This document shows, one piece after another, positions 1 through 6,544 of a stretch of DNA of 7,776 bases. Each line of letters starts with the position of its first letter. Positions within the stretch are counted from its first letter, which is position 1. Position numbers and translations under genes: made by a program. The stretch is from an uncultured Hyphomicrobiales bacterium (GTDB lineage: Bacteria > Pseudomonadota > Alphaproteobacteria > Rhizobiales > Beijerinckiaceae). The stretch covers positions 1 to 7,776 of the forward strand of contig CAIVAX010000206.1 of NCBI GenBank assembly GCA_903903935.1, written 5' to 3'. Under the pieces are notes generated by a model, which was given only the letters and a program-made list of their open reading frames with translations, was not told the DNA's origin and ran no database searches.

Positions 1-9
1 ACGGTGAGA

Positions 10-23
10 GTCAATATTTTGAC
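10..23. promoter_or_regulatory. Inverted repeat upstream of the peroxidase gene (possible operator)
   Basis: The sequence reads GTCAA-TATT-TTGAC, perfect 5-base arms around a 4-base spacer, ending 36 bases before the peroxidase start codon. The right arm plus the next base (TTGACC) also resembles a sigma-70 -35 element, but I see no good -10 hexamer at 16-19 bases spacing. The arms are short, so chance is possible. It could be a repressor site overlapping a promoter. This is inference, and only 9 bases are visible to its left. Confidence 0.22.
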
Positions 24-59
24 CGATGATCATGCCTAGAAACAGAGATAGGACGTGAA

Positions 60-2189
60 ATGCCCAAACCCTTGCCTCGCCCGAATGATCTTTTGACACT
101 CAATGACACCAATGGCCCCCAAGCTCCCAATGCTGGTCTTGCTCATGATCTTGTGATCCAGCCTCTCGCGCTGGCTCCTCAACCCGCGCCAGCAATGGGT
201 TTTCCTCCCCCGCCCGCCCCGCACAACAATTTGCGTCCTGCGCCTATGATGTATCGCTCGATTGATGGCAGCGGCAATAATCTCCAGCACACAGATTATA
301 ATGCGACAAGCACAGATTTTATCCGCACCACTCCGGCGCATTTTGCCGATGGTGTGAGTGCGCCCATTATGGGTGCGAATGCCCGCGACATCAGCAATAT
401 TGTGGTGGCCGGGCAGGGCGCAACGCCCAATGCTGAGGGCCTATCGGGCATGATGTATGCCTGGGGGCAATTCATCGATCACGATTTAAATAAAATGCTC
501 GGCGGCACAGCCGATATCAGCATTGCCACCTCTGCCAGTGATATTTTCGGCGGCGCAGCGATTAAGCTGTCACGCGCGGCGATTGATCCGGCAACAGGTG
601 CAGGAACAGGCAAGCCGGGTGCAGCGATCAATACGGTTACTGGCTGGCTTGATGCCTCTATGGTCTATGGCTCGGATGCGACGACCGCCGCGAGCTTGCG
701 GCTTGCTGATGGCCATATGGCGACCTCCGCAGGAAACAATCTGCCGATCGTCAATGGGTCGTTTCTGGCAGGCGATGTGCGCGTTGCTGAAAATCCGGAT
801 CTGACCGCTCTGCAAGTTTTGTTTGTGCGCGAACATAATTTTCAAGTTGATCGGTTGCAGCAACAACATCCCGAATGGAACGGAGACCATCTCTACCAAC
901 AGGCCAAAGCGATCGTCACGGCTGAGATTGCTCACATAACTTATTCGGAATTTCTGCCCCATCTGCTGGGTCCAGATCTGCTGACAAAATATAAGGGCTA
1001 TAATCCCAATGTGAATCCGACGATTTCAGAAGAATTCGCCGGCGCCGCCTTCCGCTTTGGTCATTCCATTGTTTCGGCTGAACTCATTTCCTTCGCGGAA
1101 AACGGTTCAGAGATTGCCTCGCAAGATCTCAAAGATGCTTTCTTTGAACCGGCCAGTGTCTTTGCCTCAACGGGTGACGGTGCGGATGGATTATTGCGAC
1201 ATTTGGGAGCTGACAAATCCAATGCGCTTGATGTGCATATTGTCGATGACATGCGCAATTTCCTCTTTAGCCCCGGACAGGGGCAGGATTTGGCCGCCAT
1301 CAATATTCAACGTGGGCGTGATTTGGGATTGGGCACATTGAACCAAACCCGCGAAGCGCTGGGTCTGGCGAAATATACCAGCTTCGAGCAGATCACGAGC
1401 GATGCCACAACAGCTGCAGCACTCAAGCAAGCCTATGGCTCGGTGGACGCCATTGATCTGTGGACAGGCGGCCTTGCTGAAAATCATATGGCGGGCGCCA
1501 TGATTGGCGAAACCTTTGGCATCATCATCGCCCAGCAATTTGAAGCTCTGCGCGATGGCGACCGCTTCTGGTTTGAGAATCAGGGTTTCGATCCTGCCAC
1601 ACTCGATAAGATTGAAAACACCACTCTGTCAGATTTGATGCTGCGGGACACAAATACCAAGGTCATGCAGGCGGATGCCTTTGTCTATACGCAACGCGTC
1701 AGCGGTGTGGTGGATGGCATTGTGGCTGATGATCCCACTATTGCTATGCTGGTGATTGGCTCAGCAACCAAGGATGATGTGCTCATCGGCGGTAGCAATC
1801 AAGATCAGCTGGTGGCAGGTGCTGGCCATGATCGTCTCGATGGCGGATTGGGCAATGATCTGCTGACAGGCGGCACAGGGCCTGATGTCTTTGTTTTCAG
1901 CACAAAGCTCGGACCCAAAAATATTGATCGCATCGTCGATTTCAAACCCGGCATTGATAAGATCGAACTCTCGCATCTTATTTTCCAAGCATTTCATGCT
2001 GGTCCTTTGCAGGCGGGTGCGTTTCAAATTGGCTCGCAAGGGCCCTCTCACCAAGCGCATATTATTTATAATGAAAATACAGGCGCGCTTGTCTATGATG
2101 CAGATGGCAGTGGGCCTGCAGTTGGTCAGCAATTTGCGCTTGTCACCCCAGGTCTTCACTTGACCCAGAATGATTTTATTGTTGGCTGA
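60..2189 (+). CDS. Secreted animal-type haem peroxidase with C-terminal RTX repeats
   Basis: 709 residues. Residues about 65-545 form an animal haem peroxidase domain (peroxidase-cyclooxygenase superfamily, peroxinectin/peroxicin-like), which oxidises substrates with H2O2. Visible motifs: WGQFIDHDL (135-143) with distal Gln137 and His141, haem-ester Asp140 and calcium-ligand Asp142; the calcium loop T194/W196/D198/S200; GDVRVAEN (239-245) with catalytic Arg241 and haem-ester Glu244; the conserved REHN at 257-260; FRFGH with proximal His335; and INIQRGRD (415-421). Asn245 stands where myeloperoxidase has the haem-linked methionine. Residues 577-612 are four RTX nonapeptides (such as GGLGNDLLT) that should bind calcium, followed by a serralysin-type C-terminal region ending NDFIVG. 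No signal peptide and no cysteine are present, which fits export by a type I ABC system; no transporter is in the window. Residues 36-65 are proline-rich. The ATG has AGGA at 50-53. The physiological substrate is unknown; oxidative defence, adhesion or halide oxidation are guesses. Confidence 0.93.
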   Translation: MPKPLPRPNDLLTLNDTNGPQAPNAGLAHDLVIQPLALAPQPAPAMGFPPPPAPHNNLRPAPMMYRSIDGSGNNLQHTDYNATSTDFIRTTPAHFADGVSAPIMGANARDISNIVVAGQGATPNAEGLSGMMYAWGQFIDHDLNKMLGGTADISIATSASDIFGGAAIKLSRAAIDPATGAGTGKPGAAINTVTGWLDASMVYGSDATTAASLRLADGHMATSAGNNLPIVNGSFLAGDVRVAENPDLTALQVLFVREHNFQVDRLQQQHPEWNGDHLYQQAKAIVTAEIAHITYSEFLPHLLGPDLLTKYKGYNPNVNPTISEEFAGAAFRFGHSIVSAELISFAENGSEIASQDLKDAFFEPASVFASTGDGADGLLRHLGADKSNALDVHIVDDMRNFLFSPGQGQDLAAINIQRGRDLGLGTLNQTREALGLAKYTSFEQITSDATTAAALKQAYGSVDAIDLWTGGLAENHMAGAMIGETFGIIIAQQFEALRDGDRFWFENQGFDPATLDKIENTTLSDLMLRDTNTKVMQADAFVYTQRVSGVVDGIVADDPTIAMLVIGSATKDDVLIGGSNQDQLVAGAGHDRLDGGLGNDLLTGGTGPDVFVFSTKLGPKNIDRIVDFKPGIDKIELSHLIFQAFHAGPLQAGAFQIGSQGPSHQAHIIYNENTGALVYDADGSGPAVGQQFALVTPGLHLTQNDFIVG

Positions 2190-2236
2190 TCCTGCTGTGT
2201 GATCAGTCCTTAAGATCAATCATTGCCACCACCCAT

Positions 2237-2271
2237 ATGAGTCCGGAGATGATCCGGACTCATTCTTTTTT
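2237..2271 (+). terminator. Rho-independent terminator after the peroxidase gene
   Basis: A perfect 11-bp stem (ATGAGTCCGGA at 2237-2247, its complement at 2253-2263) closes a 5-base loop (GATGA) and is followed by TCTTTTTT. It starts 48 bases after the peroxidase stop codon. It should stop transcription from that gene and separate it from the HAF-repeat gene downstream. Confidence 0.92.
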
Positions 2272-2365
2272 AAGATCTGACGCCGTTTGCGTTGAATTGA
2301 GACGGCGCGCCAAGCGCTCCATCAATCTCTCCTTAAAACCCCTCTGCTATAGTTAATGAAGGTTT

Positions 2366-2381
2366 GATGGCACCTGCCATC
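2366..2381. promoter_or_regulatory. Perfect dyad upstream of the HAF autotransporter gene (candidate operator)
   Basis: GATGGCA-CC-TGCCATC has 7-base arms with a 2-base centre and no mismatch. It lies 88 bases before the preferred start at 2470. TTGATG (2364-2369) overlaps its left arm and could be a -35 element, with a weak -10 (GTATTT, 2388-2393) 18 bases on, so a protein bound here could block transcription. The rest of the 2190-2469 gap holds the terminator above and another inverted repeat (CGCCGT at 2281-2286 with ACGGCG at 2302-2307). The regulator is not identifiable from sequence. Confidence 0.4.
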
Positions 2382-2469
2382 TTTCACGTATTTGTTTTTA
2401 TGTTTTCAGATTGTGCGTGTCGGTCTTGTGTCCGTGACACGTGTGACGAGTTTTGTGAGTGGTGTTGAT

Positions 2470-4527
2470 ATGTTCATTAAATGTTTTCGGGTTTTGAGCA
2501 GCGTCACTTTGGTTTTGGTTACAAGCCCGCTCTGCGCGCAATCCATCGGCCTCACCGATGTTGACTCTCTAGCAAGCTCCACATTCATTTATGGCCTCTC
2601 CGCCAATGGTGCAATTGGCATTGGCACGGCCGGAACAGGTCTCTCCCGCCGCGCCCTGCGCTATACATCCAGCGGTGGTGTGCAGGATTTGGGTCTGCTG
2701 GCTGGCACATCAAGTCAGGGCATGCCTTATACTTATGCCTTTGCCACAGGCATTTCTGCCAATGGCACCGTGATCGTGGGACAATCTTCTGATGATGCCA
2801 ATATGGGGCAAGCCTATGTCTGGACAATGTCGGGCGGCATGGTTGGCCTTGGCTATCTCAATGGCGGTGGCACGTCGACCGCCTATGCCGTCTCGTCCAA
2901 TGGCGCAGTGATTGTGGGCACGGCCGAAGATGGCGCCGATTCCTCTCTGCAAAAGGCCGTCCTCTGGACTGGCCCGCTCTATACCGTTCAAACGCTGGGC
3001 CTTGGCAAGCTCGATAGCGCCACACCCTATGCCAGTTCTGTGTCGGGCGATGGCAAAAAAATTGTCGGCTTTGCCTCAGACAACACCACATCTTATGCAT
3101 GGCGATGGACCAGCGGCGATAGCAATATCGCCAAATTCATGCCTTCTGGTTTTAATTTGGGTTATTCAGATGCGGCGGCCATTTCCCTCGATGGCACTAC
3201 CATTGTGGGGACCGTCAGCACCACTAATGATCAGTCCAATCTGCAAGCCTATTCTTACAAAAACTCAACTTTAACTGTGCTGGGTCTGCTCAATGACAGC
3301 ACGGGGGCCGCAGCTTATTCTTATGGCAATGCGGTCAATCAAGATGGCACAGTCATTGTCGGGCAAGCTACGGATGGCGCCAATCTTGATCGACAGGCGG
3401 GTTATCGCTGGAGCGCGGCCACTGGCATGCAATCCATCGAGCAATGGCTTGCCGGCAAGGGCGTCGCCATCAATCCCGCCTCATCCTACGCAACCAATGC
3501 CGCCAGTGTGAGTGCCGATGGCTGCGTGGTGGGCGGGCAATTGAGCAATAGCCATGGCTTTATCGCACGCGGCTGTTTCAACATGGGTATAATTGATGGC
3601 GATGATTATCAATCCTCGGTCAATAGTGCGCGCTTTGCTCTGGCCACCATGAGCACCATGCATATGGATCTGGTGATGAATGGCTATCATGGCAATCCCA
3701 CTGCCAAACGGCTCGAGGAAGGCAAATTCAGTTTTAGTTTTGATGGCGATCTGGGCGCACTCAATGGCGTGAAAGAGAATGATCCTGATCTTGAGAAACT
3801 CGGTGAATTTTCGCTCGCCTTTGGCGGGCTCTATGGCACGACCTGGCGTGTGGGTTTAGGCCGCAATGAATTTCGCCAACGCCTCGTTGATGAGGGCAAA
3901 TTATCGACCCGCAATCATTTCGCCACATCCGAAGTGCTCCTCAATATTCCCTATACCTCAATGTATATTGATGCTTTGGGCTATTATGGCATGAGCTTTA
4001 ATGCGGTTGATCGCGGCTATCTTAATGGCGGCTATGCCGATCTCTCCTCGGCTCATGTGAAGGGGCGCAATTGGGGTGGGCGTTTTCGCTGGGATTGGCT
4101 TAACCTCATTCAATCGGGTGCGATTGGCATTACTCCCAATGTCTCCATCAATTATTTTCATGAAAGCTTCGATGGCTATGCAGAAAATGGCGGATCTTTT
4201 CCCATCACTTGGGGGCAAGCCAAATATGCTTCATCGGATATGCGCATCGGCGTTGATGGTCATTTTGACATCACGCAAAATGCCGCACTGCTGACAAAGT
4301 TTGAAGCAGTCAAACGGGTTGATCCACAATCGCGGTTTGCCAATGGTGATATTATTGGCATTGGCCCCATTGTCGCGGTGAGTGGCAAATTACAGGATCA
4401 TTGGTTTCGCGCCGGCCTTGGCGCTGAGGTCAAAGAAGGCAATGCCATTCTCTCCATCATGGTCAATGCCAGCACAGAAAACAAAGGCCGGGCCTGGGCC
4501 TCGCTGGGGATGAAATCGATGTTTTAA
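2470..4527 (+). CDS. HAF-repeat autotransporter (surface protein with C-terminal beta-barrel)
   Basis: 685 residues from the ATG at 2470. I prefer this start because it begins directly with a signal peptide: MFIKCFR, a hydrophobic core, then a probable cut after LCA (residue 23). An upstream TTG at 2392 keeps the frame open but would put 26 residues ahead of the signal. Residues about 38-375 hold some seven repeats of the HAF type, each with a core like ISANGTVIVG (95-104) or VNQDGTVIVG (289-298) and, further on, an aromatic strand such as YRW (312-314). Residues 377-408 look helical, as in autotransporter linkers. Residues about 419-685 alternate polar and aromatic/hydrophobic positions and end in Phe, the outer-membrane barrel signature recognised by the BAM machinery. 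Mature cysteines are only C352 and C369, in the last repeat, possibly a disulfide. The ribosome site is weak (GTGAG, 2455-2459). Role unknown; surface display or adhesion is inferred. Confidence 0.85.
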   Translation: MFIKCFRVLSSVTLVLVTSPLCAQSIGLTDVDSLASSTFIYGLSANGAIGIGTAGTGLSRRALRYTSSGGVQDLGLLAGTSSQGMPYTYAFATGISANGTVIVGQSSDDANMGQAYVWTMSGGMVGLGYLNGGGTSTAYAVSSNGAVIVGTAEDGADSSLQKAVLWTGPLYTVQTLGLGKLDSATPYASSVSGDGKKIVGFASDNTTSYAWRWTSGDSNIAKFMPSGFNLGYSDAAAISLDGTTIVGTVSTTNDQSNLQAYSYKNSTLTVLGLLNDSTGAAAYSYGNAVNQDGTVIVGQATDGANLDRQAGYRWSAATGMQSIEQWLAGKGVAINPASSYATNAASVSADGCVVGGQLSNSHGFIARGCFNMGIIDGDDYQSSVNSARFALATMSTMHMDLVMNGYHGNPTAKRLEEGKFSFSFDGDLGALNGVKENDPDLEKLGEFSLAFGGLYGTTWRVGLGRNEFRQRLVDEGKLSTRNHFATSEVLLNIPYTSMYIDALGYYGMSFNAVDRGYLNGGYADLSSAHVKGRNWGGRFRWDWLNLIQSGAIGITPNVSINYFHESFDGYAENGGSFPITWGQAKYASSDMRIGVDGHFDITQNAALLTKFEAVKRVDPQSRFANGDIIGIGPIVAVSGKLQDHWFRAGLGAEVKEGNAILSIMVNASTENKGRAWASLGMKSMF

Positions 4528-4540
4528 GAGCGCGGGCGAT

Positions 4541-4570
4541 CACTCAAACTGAGGGTGAGGCCACTTTTTT
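4541..4570 (+). terminator. Possible weak terminator after the HAF autotransporter gene
   Basis: Fourteen bases after the stop codon, CACTCA-AAC-TGAG..GTG can pair with a two-base bulge, and a second weak hairpin (GGGTG-AGGC-CACTT) runs into six T residues (4565-4570). The U-tract is convincing and the stems are not. The position, between a + strand gene and a - strand tRNA, is where a terminator is expected. Confidence 0.35.
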
Positions 4571-4577
4571 CGGACAC

Positions 4578-4652
4578 TGGTGCTGCGAGAGAGGATTGAA
4601 CTCTCGACCTCTCCATTACCAATGGAGTGCTCTACCACTGAGCTACCGCAGC
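4578..4652 (-). tRNA. tRNA-Thr (anticodon GGT), CCA encoded
   Basis: The reverse complement folds as a full 75-base cloverleaf: acceptor GCTGCGG paired with TCGCAGC (one G-U pair), D arm GCTC-AGTGGTA-GAGC, anticodon arm CTCCA-TTGGTAA-TGGAG with anticodon GGT at 34-36, a 5-base variable loop, T arm GAGAG-TTCAATC-CTCTC, discriminator A and an encoded CCA (4578-4580 on the complement). It decodes ACC and ACU threonine codons. It is the only - strand gene seen. On that strand a TACGAT hexamer (complement of 4674-4679) could be its -10, without a good -35. No U-tract terminator follows its 3' end. Confidence 0.97.
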
Positions 4653-4904
4653 ACATCGTCTGAGCCGCATGGGATCGTACCAAGGGGCCAGGCTGAAGCT
4701 TGACCCGATCAGGCTGAACCCAAAGGTCAGGCTGACAGGCAAAGTCAGGGGGGCTTTTGCCACAGGCTTTCGGGCCTGTCCAGCGAGCAGCTTGCTGGAG
4801 AGCCTTCAGAGGCTTAAAAAGCCCTGTGTAAGGGATCAGCGCGCAAGCTGGGCCCTGTGTGACTGGACCAGAGCGGTCCTTTTCGGTTCAATTGGGAGAC
4901 AATC
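4653..4904 (+). other. Hairpin-rich leader between tRNA-Thr and the small repeat gene
   Basis: I see no convincing gene here. It holds CAGGCTGA three times (4689, 4710, 4728) and GCCCTGTGT twice (4821-4829, 4852-4860). Several hairpins are visible: ACAGGC/GCCTGT (4762-4767 with 4774-4779) around TTTCGG, which can form a UUCG tetraloop with a closing G-U pair; CCAGCGAGC-A-GCTTGCTGG (4780-4798) with one G-T pair; AGCCT-TCAG-AGGCT (4801-4814); and GGACC-AGAGC-GGTCC followed by TTTT (4865-4883), which looks like a weak terminator or attenuator just before the ribosome site. It is probably the promoter and leader of the downstream gene. An open frame crosses it but continues across the small gene in another frame and has no good ribosome site. 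Confidence 0.45.
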
Positions 4905-5174
4905 ATGGCATCGGAGCCGGACAATCCCCCAGCGGCAGAGCCTTCTGCCGCCCTTTCCTCCAAGTTGCCAGCGGCAGAGCCTTCTGCCGCTTTTGCCTCC
5001 AAGTTGCCAGCGGCAGAGCCTTCTGCCGCCTTTGCCTCCAAGCTTCAACGTCAGGCCTCCGAGCGCCGGCGGCTGGCTGAAGCGCTGCGCGAAAATCTCA
5101 AAAGACGCAAAATGCAGGCGCGAGTGCGCCGTCAATCGGCTATTGAAGAGGCAGATTTGGATGAAAAGCCCTGA
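4905..5174 (+). CDS. Small repeat-containing basic protein, unknown function
   Basis: 89 residues, not recognised as a named family. The ATG has a good ribosome site, GGGAG at 4894-4898, six bases upstream. Residues 9-47 are three copies of a 13-residue unit (PAAEPSAAFASKL in copies 2 and 3; two changes in copy 1), rich in Ala, Pro and Ser and probably flexible. Residues 48-78 are strongly basic and probably helical (SERRRLAEALRENLKRRKMQ at 53-72), and the last ten are acidic (EEADLDEKP). No signal peptide or membrane segment is visible, so it should be cytoplasmic; the basic helix could bind nucleic acid or ribosomes, which is inference only. It ends 60 bases before murA, same strand, so it could share a transcript. 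The tail resembles short Rhizobiales proteins I have seen near murA, but I cannot verify that. It reads better than the overlapping frames because of its ribosome site and sensible composition. Confidence 0.72.
   Translation: MASEPDNPPAAEPSAALSSKLPAAEPSAAFASKLPAAEPSAAFASKLQRQASERRRLAEALRENLKRRKMQARVRRQSAIEEADLDEKP
4929..5045 (+). repeat. Three tandem 39-bp repeats, each with a perfect hairpin
   Basis: Copies are 4929-4967, 4968-5006 and 5007-5045. The first 23 bases are identical in all three; copies differ at three to four sites in the remainder. Each contains GCGGCAGA-GCCT-TCTGCCGC, an 8-bp perfect stem with a 4-base loop (4932-4951, 4971-4990, 5010-5029). The unit length is a multiple of three and encodes a 13-residue peptide repeat. 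Copies 2 and 3 differ at three bases, all synonymous (GCT/GCC, TTG/CTT). Confidence 0.97.
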
Positions 5175-5234
5175 TTCGGCTCCCAGCTGTTGAGCTTGTG
5201 CGGGCCTGTCGATGCAGGGGCTCTGAGAGGATTT

Positions 5235-6530
5235 ATGGATAGAATTCGTATTCTAGGGGGCACCCAATTGCAGGGCACCATTCCTATTTCCGGTGCCAAA
5301 AATGCCGCTTTGCCGCTGATGATTGCGTCTTTGCTGACGCCCGAGACATTGACCTTGGAAAATGTCCCCCGTCTGGCCGATGTGCGTCAATTGCTGCGCA
5401 TTCTCACCAATCATGGCGTCGATCATGCCATTGATGGCAAGCGCCCGGGCGATAGCCCCATTGCCGGCCAGACCCTGCATCTGAGCGCTAAGCATATTGT
5501 TGATACAACAGCCCCTTATGAATTGGTCTCGCGCATGCGGGCCAGCTTCTGGGTGCTCGCCCCTCTGATTGCGCGCATGGGCGAGGCGAAAGTCTCCTTG
5601 CCAGGTGGCTGCGCAATTGGCACGCGGCCGGTAGATCTTCTGCTGATGGCATTGGAGCGTTTGGGCGCCTCGATTGACATTGAAGGCGGCTATGTGATCG
5701 CCAAGGCCCCGCAGGGTCTCAAGGGCGCCGAGATTGTCTTCCCCAAGGTCACTGTGGGCGGCACGCATACAGCGCTGATGGCAGCGGTTCTGGCCAAGGG
5801 GCACAGCCATATTCGCAATGCAGCGCGCGAGCCTGAGGTGACTGATCTCGCCCAATGTTTGATTGCGATGGGTGCCAAGATCGAAGGCCTTGGCACGTCA
5901 GATTTGTATGTTGAGGGCGTCGCGGGTCTGCATGGCGCGCGTTATGAAGTGCTACCCGATCGGATCGAGGCGGGAACTTATGCCTTTGCGGCTGCGATGA
6001 CCGGCGGGGATGTTCTGCTTGAGCGGGCGCGGCCCGAGCTGCTGCAATCTGCATTGGATGTCTTGCAGCTCACCGGCGCCAAAGTGACGGCCACGCCGCA
6101 AGGTGTGCGCATTGTGCGCAATGGCGGCGGCATCCAGCCTGTCGATATCACCACAGCCCCTTTTCCCGGCTTTCCGACCGATCTGCAAGCGCAATTCATG
6201 GCCTTGATGACCAAAGCAGAAGGCGCCTCGCGCATCACCGAGACGATTTTTGAAAATCGCTTCATGCATGTGGCCGAATTGTCGAGATTTGGTGCGCATA
6301 TCCGGCTTGAAAATGATTCCGCCATTGTTGAAGGCATGCCCAAATTAAAGGGCGCGCCGGTGATGGCGACCGATTTGCGTGCCTCTGTCTCGCTGGTGAT
6401 TGCAGCTCTGGCTGCCGAAGGCGAGAGCATGATTCATCGTGTCTATCATCTGGATCGCGGCTTCGAGCAATTGGAGCAAAAGCTTGGAGCCTGCGGCGCG
6501 CAAATTGAGCGTTTGTCTGAGGCAGGCTGA
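5235..6530 (+). CDS. murA: UDP-N-acetylglucosamine 1-carboxyvinyltransferase (MurA)
   Basis: 431 residues, slightly longer than the 418-430 usual for the family. MurA transfers enolpyruvate from phosphoenolpyruvate to UDP-GlcNAc in the cytoplasm, the first committed step of peptidoglycan synthesis and the target of fosfomycin. Visible: SGAKNAALP (19-27) with Lys22 and Asn23; [14 protein letters not shown] (123-136) with catalytic Cys126, the fosfomycin-reactive residue (Cys rather than the resistant Asp), and Arg131; [12 protein letters not shown] (310-321) with catalytic Asp316; NRFMH (341-345); and [17 protein letters not shown] (401-417) with Arg408. Both domains of the inside-out alpha/beta barrel are complete. 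The ATG at 5235 gives the standard N-terminus (MDRIRILGG) and has GAGAGG four bases upstream; an in-frame start at 5190 would add 15 atypical residues. The next gene starts 14 bases after the stop. Confidence 0.98.
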   Translation: MDRIRILGGTQLQGTIPISGAKNAALPLMIASLLTPETLTLENVPRLADVRQLLRILTNHGVDHAIDGKRPGDSPIAGQTLHLSAKHIVDTTAPYELVSRMRASFWVLAPLIARMGEAKVSLPGGCAIGTRPVDLLLMALERLGASIDIEGGYVIAKAPQGLKGAEIVFPKVTVGGTHTALMAAVLAKGHSHIRNAAREPEVTDLAQCLIAMGAKIEGLGTSDLYVEGVAGLHGARYEVLPDRIEAGTYAFAAAMTGGDVLLERARPELLQSALDVLQLTGAKVTATPQGVRIVRNGGGIQPVDITTAPFPGFPTDLQAQFMALMTKAEGASRITETIFENRFMHVAELSRFGAHIRLENDSAIVEGMPKLKGAPVMATDLRASVSLVIAALAAEGESMIHRVYHLDRGFEQLEQKLGACGAQIERLSEAG

Positions 6531-6544
6531 GGGGAGAGGCTGAG

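Noticed and set aside
1961..1973. Near-copy of part of the tRNA-Thr T arm (12 of 13 bases matching 4594-4606) as an attachment-site remnant
   Set aside because: It lies inside the conserved RTX C-terminal coding region of the peroxidase gene, is very short and does not include the tRNA 3' end. Chance is the simpler explanation.
2392..2469. Upstream TTG as start of the HAF autotransporter
   Set aside because: It would put 26 residues before a textbook signal peptide that begins at the ATG at 2470.
4814..5041. Minus-strand open frame with peptide repeats across the 39-bp units
   Set aside because: A repeat unit divisible by three keeps several frames open. No start signals or neighbours support it.
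4929..5045. Tandem repeat as a CRISPR array
   Set aside because: The units abut with no variable spacers, and they lie in frame within a coding region.
4669..5193. A 174-codon open frame overlapping the small gene in another frame
   Set aside because: It has no ribosome site, crosses the hairpin-rich leader and is kept open by the 39-bp repeat. The frame starting at 4905 has a good ribosome site and more natural composition.
5190..5234. Upstream start for murA
   Set aside because: The added 15 residues do not match MurA N-termini, and the ATG at 5235 has its own GAGAGG site.
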